Shown here in pieces: positions 46,801 to 58,800 of a stretch of DNA of 64,000 nt. Made by a program: the position numbers and the translations under genes. The stretch covers positions 150,590,344 through 150,654,343 of the forward strand of contig JAOWCC010000577.1 in the NCBI GenBank assembly GCA_030867875.1. The letters run 5' to 3'. Under the pieces are notes generated by a model, which made no database searches, was not told the origin of the DNA, and saw only the letters and a program-made list of their open reading frames with translations. The stretch comes from Actinernus sp. WN-2022 (taxonomy: Eukaryota; Cnidaria; Anthozoa; Actiniaria; Actinernidae). Positions within the stretch are counted from its first letter, which is position 1, and each line of letters opens with the position of its first letter.

Positions 46801-49800
46801 GCCATGAACTATTCCTTGAGAACGTGCATATTTCTTGCGCACACCTTCGTAGTGCCTTTCTTGAACTTCTATGTCCGAAAGCGTGTCTCGGATCGTTTGC
46901 AGTCTAAAGTTCTTTCCAGTGTCACTAGCGATCTGTGGATAGATACTTGGTGCTGATGGAAACGGTTGAATCGAATCGCCTTCCATTGTACGTTATACGT
47001 ATAGCTTACTCAAGCTTCAACACGTATCGTATAGGTCGACCACGGAAGTCTACCACGTTGCCTTTCTCATCACGAATCGTAAGGCGAAGGCTGCTTTGCA
47101 TTGTCCCTGGAGCTCGGACAGGTAGTGGGGGCGTTGTAGAATACGTATTTACGTCAAACCAGCTGCCTCGTACTTTAAAGCTAGCCAGTACATTCGATCG
47201 CTTTCCCTCTAGTAGTGAGAAATTGGAATCTACCACATCGCAGTATACATACATTGTGTTGATATCTTTGATCACCAGATCGTAGTGTCCAATTTTTAGC
47301 GATACGTTTCCCTCCACATCTTCATTTCCTTCGATACCCAATAGTTCGCAGAGATTCTTACTGAGCTTGATTGTTTTCTGAACCTTTAGGATCCAATCCC
47401 TCTTACTACCTCTATTTATAAAGCTTACGACTTTATTCGACATAGCTTCATTGAAGAAGGGCTTGAGTGTACGTATATTATGAGACCCCGGATAGATTTT
47501 GTATGGGAACCCTAAGCCTCCGGTATCCCACTCGAACGTAGCCTCCGTTTCTAGGTTCCACCAGCTATTCTCGAAAGTGACCTCGACTAGTGAAATGTTC
47601 CGTATAAGAATAGGGTCGTCGAAGTAGACAGTATGGTCAGCCGATGTTGTGGTGATATATAAGAGAACCATCTTATATGTTGAAGGTATAACTATATATA
47701 CGTATAGCTTCAACATGACAGACGCATGGCGGCAGTTCAAGTACCTATTTCCAAAGGCTGTAACCGGATGGTTCGACTCTTTCGTGGGTCGGGATGGGGT
47801 GTGGAACATTAATTTATTCTTTCACGGGGAAACCTACCAGGTGTTCACAGATGCAGGCCTCCCTACGAAGGCAGGTGGAGGTCAGCTAAGGGTCTTGCAT
47901 GGGCGCGCAGGCAAGGCGCTTGACCTAGCCCTTGGCACCAAAACAGTTTATGAGGGGGTGTTGGAAAGTAGAGAGATCGCAACGTTGAATGCAGATCTAT
48001 TAGCAAAGTTCAAGAAACGATACCCACATGCAGATCTTCACAAGTTCTATCCCTCTACGGAAGTGAACGGTCCAGGCAAGTATTCGACGAGTATTTGGTT
48101 TCGAGATGGAGATTCTAGCTATGTCGTTTACGGCAATGATGTCTCAAAGTTACCTACTATGATTCAAAATCGCATCGATAATGCGTTGTGGGATGTGCAT
48201 AAAGGTTTCCCAGCTACGTTGACCCTAGATAGAAGTGCGAAATATCCTATTACAGCAGTTCCTTCTACTGGACCGGCACAAGATATCGATCTCACTAATC
48301 TATGGATATATGCCACCCCAAAGAATAAGTTCAAAGCAGGCGTTCGAAACATATTCAAGGAGACCGTCGTAAAGCATATGACAGCAAATGAGTCCTACCA
48401 TTGGTTACATGGTCCGGATTTCAAATATTGGCCTCAACAATTGAATTTCGCAACGTGGTGTGCGACTTCTGGATGTGGAGTGTCATTGTTTGATCCTATT
48501 TTCAAAACGTATCCACCAGTCATTCAGGGGTTCCTACGATTCCATGTTTATTTCACAATACGAAGAATTCTGCATGAACTTGGTGGTACTCATGGAGTTC
48601 CTTTACCTGGTAACTCTAATTTCAAGCAAATGGATAACACCTATAACAAATCAGCTCTTGAGAAATTGTGCATCGAATTTGGTATATCTCGAACACCAGA
48701 TTTCCCACCAGATTTCCGATGGCACGGAGGTAGGAATAATGGACTAGGAGATATATTCCTTTTGTACCCAGGTTGGAGAGGATACGTAAACGTCCATGGA
48801 GACCGAAGCTATGACAAAGGTGCAACCACATGGCCTCAGAAAAATAATTTATTTGCAGACCAAGGAGGTAAGGAGGATCAGGGCAATATTGTGGCCTTCA
48901 TTAGGAACGATGAACATGAAGGAAAGCAATACAATTGGTTTACACCACCAATTGGAAAGGGTTTGACAGATTCTGGATTGGGTAGGTTGAGTAGATCTGT
49001 CGAGGCTTTTGGATATTGCATGCTTGGTGCTCAAGCTGACTTGAACGAATCCATCATACATAGCCATAACGTCAAAGAAAAGTTTAAGAGCTTGGTTGAA
49101 GAAGCTATTCTCGTAAACGACTTAAAGTTAAGTTATGATAACTATCGTACTGCTATAACGACGACGCATAAGAGGCTCGATCTAGCAACAGCTGTAGACG
49201 TGCGATTACTGCCAAGCGATCTATTGTACTATCTTAGTGAGAAAGATGGCTATAAGAATCCAATCCCAAAAGCTCATAAAGGTATGGTGCTAGGCACTAA
49301 CGACATCAATGCAGAAGTTAACGAACGCTCACCTCTTACTATGGAAGGACCACCAGATAAGAAATTGGTGGCACCTCTCGAGACGCACAAGAAACAAGAT
49401 CCTGTACTAAAGGCTGTCACGCACAAGAAACAAGATCCCGTACAAAAGGCTGCCCCACAACATGAGATTAATCTCGCAGTGACATCCATTGCCGCAGCTG
49501 GAATTGCATGGATGTTGTTTCGTTAACGTCGTTTGTATTGCTCTATAGTGATCACCACTATTGCTACTATGAATAACCAAACGTTCTGTGCTAGTACTCC
49601 CAGAGCTTTACCAGCCATAGTAAATATGAAACTCGCAATCGATCCAATCATTCCAGGTAGGATCTGTCCAAGTTTCTTTCCCATTTCTTTCAACAACCCC
49701 CCAGTCGTTTGCAATCCCTTCTTTACTGCATCTGCTGCTTTATCAATACCAGTCTTTATTGGTTTCGGTACGGATTTCGACAACAGGGAAACTATCGTAC

Positions 49801-52800
49801 TAACGATAGCGCCAATAGAAGTTACTACTGCAAGAACGGTCATTCCATGCTTTCTGAAAATGTATTTGATCCTTTCACGTAGCGACATACGTTTTAGTAG
49901 GGCTTCTTCTTGACGTTCGAGTAATTCTATTTCGTTATGGATGTGTACTTTCTCTTCTTTAGCCGCTTCCTTCTGATCCTCAGTTGACGTTAGGTCTTGA
50001 AGTATGCTATCTTCTACTTTGAGATGTTCGGCGGCCTTTTCTTGAGCTTGGCTGACTTGTTCTGCTCTTTCTACATCCGTAGGGCCTAGAACGTATTTGA
50101 GATCCTTCCCAATCTTCTTATATATGTCACCATTCACGGTTGTCAAAGGGACAGGTCTCTCCTTGCTTCCTAACGAGTGAACATAGATTCTACCTCTTTC
50201 CTTGTTAGCATCCCATAAGGTTGTTATCTCGAGTTTTCCACGAAACCCAGCATCCTCATAGTGTTCACGGACAGCATCTACCAGCATCTTTTTAGCATTT
50301 TCCGATAGACCTGCTTTGAAGATGAATCCTTTATAGTCGACTTCCGAACTTTCGAGTTCGTCCATAATTCCATCGAAATCTTCATCTGTAAATGAGGTTT
50401 CCTGATTCTTTGGTCTAGCACCTTCTTTGCCGTAGTCGCGTCTGGTTTTCATTGGGATCATTTCTCCTGACTCTTCTGGAAATATTGCATCCCACTCCTC
50501 ATCCACATTGCTAGTATCATCTTTATCGTAGTCTCCACCTTCATCAGTTCTTTCATTATACCTACCCTCAGAGGCCATGTTAATCATAATTATATATATA
50601 GTTATATTCAACATGATCTGTTAACGTTGGATCCCACACAAGTACGAAGAGAGCCTCATGCACTCAAGGCTCCGCGAGACTTGTATAGGAAGACTTTCAC
50701 TCGATCGTCTGCCAATCCAGGTGAGACTCTATATGTAGAAGTCCCAAAGCTAGCAGAAGATGTAGTACTAGTACCTGGTAGCTTAGCGCTATTGGGCGAC
50801 ATCGTACTATCTGGTGGACATGCGAATAACAGAGTCGTTTCGAACGTTGGACGCTGCTTGGTTATGCGTAGAATCTGTAGGATGGGAGCTGAAACAGTAG
50901 AAGACCTTGTCAGGCCAGACCTTCTACAAACATACTCCGATGTATACCTATCTACGCAGGAGAGAGAGTCTAGAATACAACAAGGCATTCAATCAGAGAA
51001 CTTGAATAAGCTACGATCGAAAGCTGGTGACGCAAGTACTTCATCTACTGCAGACAACGCGCTCCTAACTGCATGTGGTTCTAAGTATAGGATTCCCTTA
51101 GATGTTGACATTCTGACACAACATGGAGTTCTATATCCACATGCCTTAGAAAGTACCATTACGTTCGAGTTAACTCTAGCGTCTGCCAACGAGGTTGTAA
51201 TTGGATCGGATACGACGAAGATAGGTACGTACCAACTTACCAACATCCAACTAGAATACGAAGCAATCAGGAACGAAACGCTGGCTAGTAGTGCACTTCA
51301 CAAATATGAAATAGGTACTGCATTCCTATACAACTACGCTGTTCACTTCAAAACAGTAGATATCGCTAAAACGTCCGATACTTTGATATCTCAAAACGTT
51401 AATGTTCCACGCCGATCCTTTGCTGGACTGCTTCTACTATTCATAGATCCACCTACCATTGGCACGCGAGATAGTGAAGCATTCTCGAATCCAGATATCT
51501 TGAAGGTAGAAGTAGATGTCAATGGGATTCCCAACAGACTCTTTCCAAGCGGCATGCTTCCTCTAGATTTCTGGGAGGCTGCAAGAAGCTGGTTTGGTAC
51601 ACCCAATACTTCTATGACTCCAAAGAAGTTCTTTGAAAATAGATTCTCTATTCTAATCGATTGTCGCACAGCAAAAGATTCCACCGTTCATGGTGATGGC
51701 TTGGCACAAACCGGCAGTGGAAAGGACATCGACATTCGCATACATAGAACTGCAAAGGGAAGTGGAAATGTGAAAATGCACATCTATGTCCTTGCGGATG
51801 CTCAGGTCACGATATTGAACAGATCTCTGCAGAGTATATTATACTGATGGATTCTCTCGTAGAGCACGTGCCGTTCAACGCACTCATAGTCGGTCCGACG
51901 AATTGTGGGAAGACTGCGTTTCTCATAGAACAACTTCGTGGATCGTTTCGTGGTAAGTTCGATTACATAGTACTGATTTGTCCTACGTATGCCCACAACA
52001 AAACTTATCGTGGATTTGCAAATCGAGATCCTCGTTTCTTCGTCATGTCACCACCGCAGGATGCCATCGATGCTACTTTGAGTATTTGCACAACATTTTG
52101 GTCAGGTACCAATACTCTATTGATTCTCGATGATTGCGCCGCATCGAAGGACGTCAAGAAACGAACTGACAAGCTAGTGGACTTAGCCTTTTCTGCACGA
52201 CATATAGGGATTTCCGTTTGGGTGCTGTCCCAACAACTAACGAGCATATGTAAACCCTTCCGTGAGAACGTAGCTATCGTAGTAGCATTCCATACAGCAT
52301 CGGCCGTAGATGGTAAAAGGATATTTGAGGATTATGGAGGCTCGCAAGAATGTAAAGAGTTACGAATGATACTTGGATCCCATAAGTTCGCTCGCATGTG
52401 CTTCTGTCTCCGCCATCCTTTCGAGGTAGTGTTAGAGCTCCCAGCACCTACAACATATTATCATGGATAAAGAAGTACTCGAGATATTCGGTGAGGATGT
52501 AACAGGCCCACCACCAACCAACCTAGACGTTACGTCGGACAATCGCGAATCACTTTCGATCTTAGCCGCAACAGGCGTAACGAAAGAATACTTAGGTAAG
52601 AACTTTTCTCTAGGAGACATCTCTAGACTTCCTGAGAAAGAAATAGACAAGTTGTATAGGAGGTATCAGGCCGTCCTAGCTCAGCAAGTAACGAAAGGCT
52701 TAGTCGACGGCGTGACGCGTCTAGCTACCCGCCTAGTTGCCTACCTAGTACCAATAGATTCTCAAGAAGCCCTAATCAAGGACCTACAAGAAGACCCTCT

Positions 52801-55800
52801 AGTCCGCAACGAAATCAGTGCTGCGACTGGCCTACTATCGCTCAAAGCAGGTCGCCTTGTAGCTCTAGCTAGCGTCCTATTCCACATATCTGGTCACGTA
52901 GTCATTCCTGGAACAACTGTTGAACCTCCACATATACCTACTATATTGAATCAAGATGGAGGATCAGATAACTGCGAATCCTCCAACGACTGTACCAACT
53001 AAGGTAAAAAACCCAAAGCGCGTCGCAGCCGGAAAGGCACTAGCATTAAGCAACAAGCTCGCTAGAGAATCTCAGAAGAGAGAGTTGACGCGCGAAAGCG
53101 AATCATGCAAAGAAGTCGACGTAGAGAAAGGTCGGATCGAAAACCTGACTATCCTCGCAGTCATCGGTACTGGCGCTACATTGTTTGGCACGTACTTTGC
53201 GTACAAGAAGTATGTAGATGGTAATAAGCGTGTTGCCACCGTTAGAACGACACAACCTGCAGCTCCGGCAAAGCCAACGGCACTAGACATGGAGTAACAC
53301 TTAAAGACTCGAGACCATAGTAGTATATATCTAGATGGAGAAGGAATTGACGAAGACGGCAACCGATGCAGTCAAAATCGTTGGACTCGCTGCTGGTATT
53401 GGGTGGATCGTAAAAAAGACTACCAAGGAATCTATGCTTAGCGATCCTTCTTCTTCCATAGTGAATTACGCAAAGTGGACTGCCGTGATAGTTGGTAGCT
53501 TATACGCAAAGGAATATCTTGAGAAACAACTTGAGAAAGAAAAAGAAAAGAACAAACAATAATGGCACTAGCAGCAATTGGTATGTCGATCTTCGGCGCT
53601 GTTTTGAATGCGACGGCATTTACTGGTGGTGGCATACTAGCTAGAATGTTTGGAAAGGACGATGCTGTAGATAAGGAACGAGAGAGACACGATAGGGCCA
53701 CCGAAAAACTAGAACGTGAAATGAAAGCGTATAGAATCAAACGTCAAAGCTTATATGACTATGCACAAGAGCAGGAAGGTCTTGAACGCAAAGCACACAA
53801 CGATCAAAGAGATACCAACGAAGCCTTAGTGCGATCCGATAAGTTACGTAAGGCGCTTAAACGTCTCAAAGAGATGAAAGAACCCCGCTTATCTGACTAC
53901 TACAAACCCTCAAACAATCAGAAGACTGGCGAGTTGCTCTACGTTGGTGGTGGAATGCTAGGCGTTGGATACACTATTAGTAAATGGATATAGATACTAC
54001 TACTAAGCTACTAGTAAGCTACTTAAGCTACTACTAAGCTACTAGTAAGTTGCCCTAAGCTACTAGTAAGTTACCCTAAGCTACTAGTAAGTTACCCTAA
54101 GCTACTAGTAAGTTACCCTAAGCTACTAGTAAGTTACCCTAAGCTACTAGTAAGTTACCCTAAGCTACTAGTAAGTTACCCTAAGCTACTAGTAAGTTAC
54201 TAAAAAAAGAAAAAAGGAAGAATGAAGAGGGTCACGCAACGACTTTCTTCATTCTTCCTTTTTTTTTTTTTTCCATCTGTTGAAGGTTAGAATGTATAGA
54301 TGTATGATGGATTCTAAACTTGCGAATATCTTCTATGGTCCTATGGGCTATTGGAAAGGTCACTCTGCAATTGGCAAGCTATCGGTAGCAGCGAAAGCAT
54401 CAGAAGACGTGGCTAGGAGTTGGTTGGAAAAGCAATCTATGTGGCAAATATATCTACCACCACCAAAACACATTCCACGACCACATTGGACTGTATCGAA
54501 ACCAAATGAAGTCCACCAAGCTGATTTGATATTTCTACCACACGATCGGCCTGGACGTGGAAGGAAACTATATAAGTATGCATTAGTGGTAATCGATGTA
54601 GCTTCTCGATACAAAGAAGCCGAACCTTTGGCATCTAAAGATAGTGGTGAAGTTGCTGCGGCATTCGAACGAATCTATAAACGTAGTCCACTAGAATGGC
54701 CAAAGACGTTGCAAGTAGATCCTGGTAGAGAATTCATGGGACGTATGTCTGAAACTCTAGAACTACATGGTACGAAAGTTCAACGAGGTGAGGCTGGTAA
54801 TCATAGAGCGCAAAGTTTTGTTGAAAGAGCAAATAGGACTCTAGCTGAGAGATTGTTTGGGTATCAATATGCACAAGAGATGGTACTTACTTCGGAAGGA
54901 TCAGATGAGCGTAGTAGAGAATGGGTAGTTCGTTTACCAATGGTTATCAAAGCCATGAACAGTGAGGCGACTCGTTTGACTGGTAAAGAGCCTTCGAATT
55001 CTGTAGTGACGCAACAAGTAGATCTGAAGACTCCTACGTATTCGCGCACCGTTGGATTGAGAGAAGAGCGTCTACCATTCGACGTTCTAGTTCGATATCT
55101 TTATGCACCAGGAGAATTGGAAGGAGGTGAAAAACGTAGAGCTACTGATCCTGTGTGGAGTTTGCAGATATACACCATTTCGCGAAGTGTAGTATCTTCG
55201 GGCCAGCCTGTGCTTTACTACCTTGCGAAGGAGAAGGACGCACCCAAACGTGGATTCGTTCGTGAAGAGCTACAAGTCGTTCCTAGGGATACAGAACTAC
55301 CACCAAAAGGAATTCTGTTTGTACCTAGACGCTAAACAGCGTACTCTATTGGCTCGGTGTGGATTCCATCGGGAAGAACGCGTCTTTTGTCGTAGTAAGC
55401 CGATAGCCCAAGCTTCCGTTGTTTGTAGGTTGCTATGCCTTCTGGCGATAGTCGGAAGCCTCGGTTTTCCGCCATGTCGATATCACCCTGGAGGGCTGCT
55501 TTGAATCGATCCCACGTAATATCGTTGTGACGCCTAGACATACCTTTAGCGGAATACTTCTTGCTGCCACCCGTATCGACGTAGTAGGCTTTCGAGCATA
55601 GGGCAATGGCGCGCTGTCCTTCGAATTCGAGTTTGAAGAGTCCTGGCGTACGACTGCTCCGTTCGTCCCAAGCTAGCCATTCCTTCCTTTCGGCTTCGAA
55701 ATCCTCTCGTAGTTCCAGTCGTACAACTTCATCGAGACTATTTCCAGAGATGGCAATGTAGGCACTGTCTGTGTCCATCTGTATATATTCGAAATCATTG

Positions 55801-58800
55801 CGATCGATGTACTTGTCGATGAAGTCGTAGTAGAACTCAAGCATACGCAGCTTTGCGAGCTGGTAAACAGCGATACCTACTTGGAAAGGGCGTTTGATTC
55901 GGATCTGGTCCTTCCTACTCTCGAGTTCGTATGCCTCGCCAATCTCTTCCAGGTCTTCGAACCAAACACTTCGCAATGCCTTGTCCACAACCTTCTCATC
56001 TTTTGTATAGGTGACCTTTGTTTGGCGTCCCAAGTCTTCGAGCAACTTTCCATAAGCGCTGTTTCCCAGTAGTTTGAACACATCTGCCAACAAAGCCTCA
56101 CCTTTGTCTTCATCTCCCATACGACGTGCCTCGGTGACCTGGTCTACGAACCAACCGAAGATTTCTTTGGGTTCGTATTCTATTGTACGGTAGACAGCAG
56201 TGATCACTGCGCCATGATCTACATACCAACGTAATAGAGGCTCATAGAGGAGCAACTTCTTTCCAGAGAGACTTCCAACTAACTTCTTTTCCTCGCTGAG
56301 CTTTCTACCAGTCTTCTCAAGGTAGGCCAACATTTGTGGAGGAATTGCTTCCTTGGGGATTTTCTTGTTGTAGAAGAAGGGTGGCATCTCCTCAAATTTC
56401 TTCCACAATTTCTTTGGTATCTCAATGTCTACTTCTGCATATCCAAACCACGAACCATTTTGTAGACATTCGACAAATCCTTCGGCTTCTAGACCTGGCT
56501 CATCGTAGCGAATGACCTCTTCTTTTCCACAAGGCATTTCAAGCTCCATGGTAGAAAGATATAGGGCGTTGGCATCGTATCCAAGAATCTTACGACAAAT
56601 CTTAGTTCCTCCCTGATGACTACGAATCTTAGTTTTTCCCGCTTCGTGGAGTCTGGTGAACACTATGCTTGGACCTCCCACGACAGCGTCTTTCAGCATG
56701 AGGTAGGCTTCCTTACTTGGAGCATACATCTCAGCTCCCCTTTCTACACTACCTCGAAGCAGGAACTGTAGTGAGACTCCTGGAATGGACACTGCGTCTT
56801 TCAGCATGTCTACTCCTTTCTCGTGATAGAAATCTTGCATCTTTTCGAGTGCCTCTAGGAATGGAACTACATCTAGGTTGTTGTAGTATCGTAGCCAGTC
56901 TGCAAAGGTCTCCATTCCCTTGTCGAGAAAGGTGCGCTTGCAGTCTTCGAACTCTTCCCTAGATAGTAGGTGTTCTCTTTTCAACTTCGAACCCCACTCT
57001 GGATAGTCTGGTAATCCAATGTGATCCAACTTGTTGGGAGAATCGAACCACTCATATGGGAAGAAACTCTTTTGCGATTCACATCCATATGCCTTGACCC
57101 ACCTTTCGTAGGAAGTTCCAGGTCCAAGGTAGTTAATCACATCTAGGAAACGGAAATCTGGAGTCAATAGAAACATAGTGGTGTTGGCTTTCTTTGCTAC
57201 TCTGACTTTCTTGCATGTGTCGGCAACGGTTCCTACAAAGTGCTCCCTGATCAGGTTGAGATCATACCTGCCAGAGTTGAATCCCAACACTGGAACTTGA
57301 TAGATCCATTCGTTGATCTTCGCTTGTTGACTCTTTGGTAGGGTGTAAAAGGAGAATTTGGGTGAATCAAGCCAAAAACATCTTTCCATAGCTCCTTGGA
57401 TTGTCTCTGCTCTTTGCTGGAGTTCTTTGACAAAGGCTTTGATGAGTTCTTTTGGATTGCGTCGACAGATGTGGGTTGGCTTTCGATCGTACGTGTCGGC
57501 AATTGATACTGATATTGGGACATGGACGTTTTCGATGGTCAAGTGTTCTGTTGGTTGTCTTCCTTTCGTTGTATCGAGATAGGCTTCGAAATCGTAAACT
57601 ATGAAGTGTGGGTAGACAGTTTGTGTTGGTGTGGGGACCGGTTTGTTTTTCTTCTTTGTGGAGCAGCCCCAAGCTTCCACTACTGTATAACCAGCTCCTT
57701 GTAGCTTTGCCGTTCTTTCACAGGTCTTGAGATAGAGCCTCCTTTCCCTAGGGAAGCATTTCGGGCAGCCATGGAAATAGCATCCATGAAATTGGAAGAT
57801 GGTTTTCGAAAAAGGTTCGTAGCCGTCGACCGGCGCTCCTTCTATCCAATGCTCTCCACCATGCCCACAAGCTGCATGATGAATGTGTTGTCCAATCCTT
57901 TTGGTTTCGCGTTCCAACCAGCATAAAGCGACTTTGCTGGCTGTGCTCTCTGGCCAGAAGGCTTTTTCGTATGCCGACTGGGGTACTGTGATTACTTTTC
58001 CGGGGCAAACAATCTTCGTTTCGCCACGCCTGCAACGATCTGCATGGCGTTGAAGGTGGCAAGCCTGTGTGAACCGTTGCTTACAATCGTTACATACGTA
58101 GATGTGCCCTAGCTTGTTGATGTTCTTGATGTAGAAGGCATGTCCGTCGTATATCCCAATCGTCATCGTATGCTTGTAGTGAGCTGCATGTCGCATCAGA
58201 TGCCAAGCGCCATCCTCCGTAGGTTCGTACACCCGAATACCGATTCTAAAGTGCAACTCGACTTCCTCCAGCTGGTCTAAGGAAGTTCTGGGAACGTCTT
58301 GTGTGGGTGCTGTCAGACGATAGAAGGCCTGGGCAAGTTTTCGAGCTTTGACGCAACACCTATCTATTCGTGCTCCTTCATGCATGGCAAGGCAGCGCCA
58401 AAGACATAGATTGTCACCATATCGATCAAGGGCAATCATTCCTTTTTTCTGGCGAAGCCATTGGGGCAGTGGACCTGTTCCCAACAGAAGCTGACGATCG
58501 ATCACAACTTTTACATCTACGTAGATCCAACGAATGAAGGCCCATTGGGTATTTGGTCGATTGATGTTGTCGGGATTCAAACGAGCTGTCTCCTTGCTAT
58601 CGATCCACTCTTCTGCGTCTCCTAGGATGTTCACCCATGGAGAGCCTGGGACAGTCTTGGAGAATAGAATCACGCGTCCGTCATTGACATTTCGAATGCG
58701 ATAGGTGTAGCTGTATCGCAGGTAAAAGCTGGTGGTTACCTTTGCAACTAACTTTTCCATGATCCTAGGAGTCAAGTCTCCTGCCACACCTTGGAAGAAG

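Noticed and set aside
47672..47809. Longer N-terminus for the penton protein, up to 47809
   Set aside because: It would run through the neighbouring gene's start and the shared promoter. The ATG at 47671 stands directly after the promoter words.
52463..53002. Idea that the 179-aa protein is the missing Polinton protease
   Set aside because: It has no catalytic His/Asp-Glu/Cys arrangement; the sequence is mostly helical with a hydrophobic stretch.
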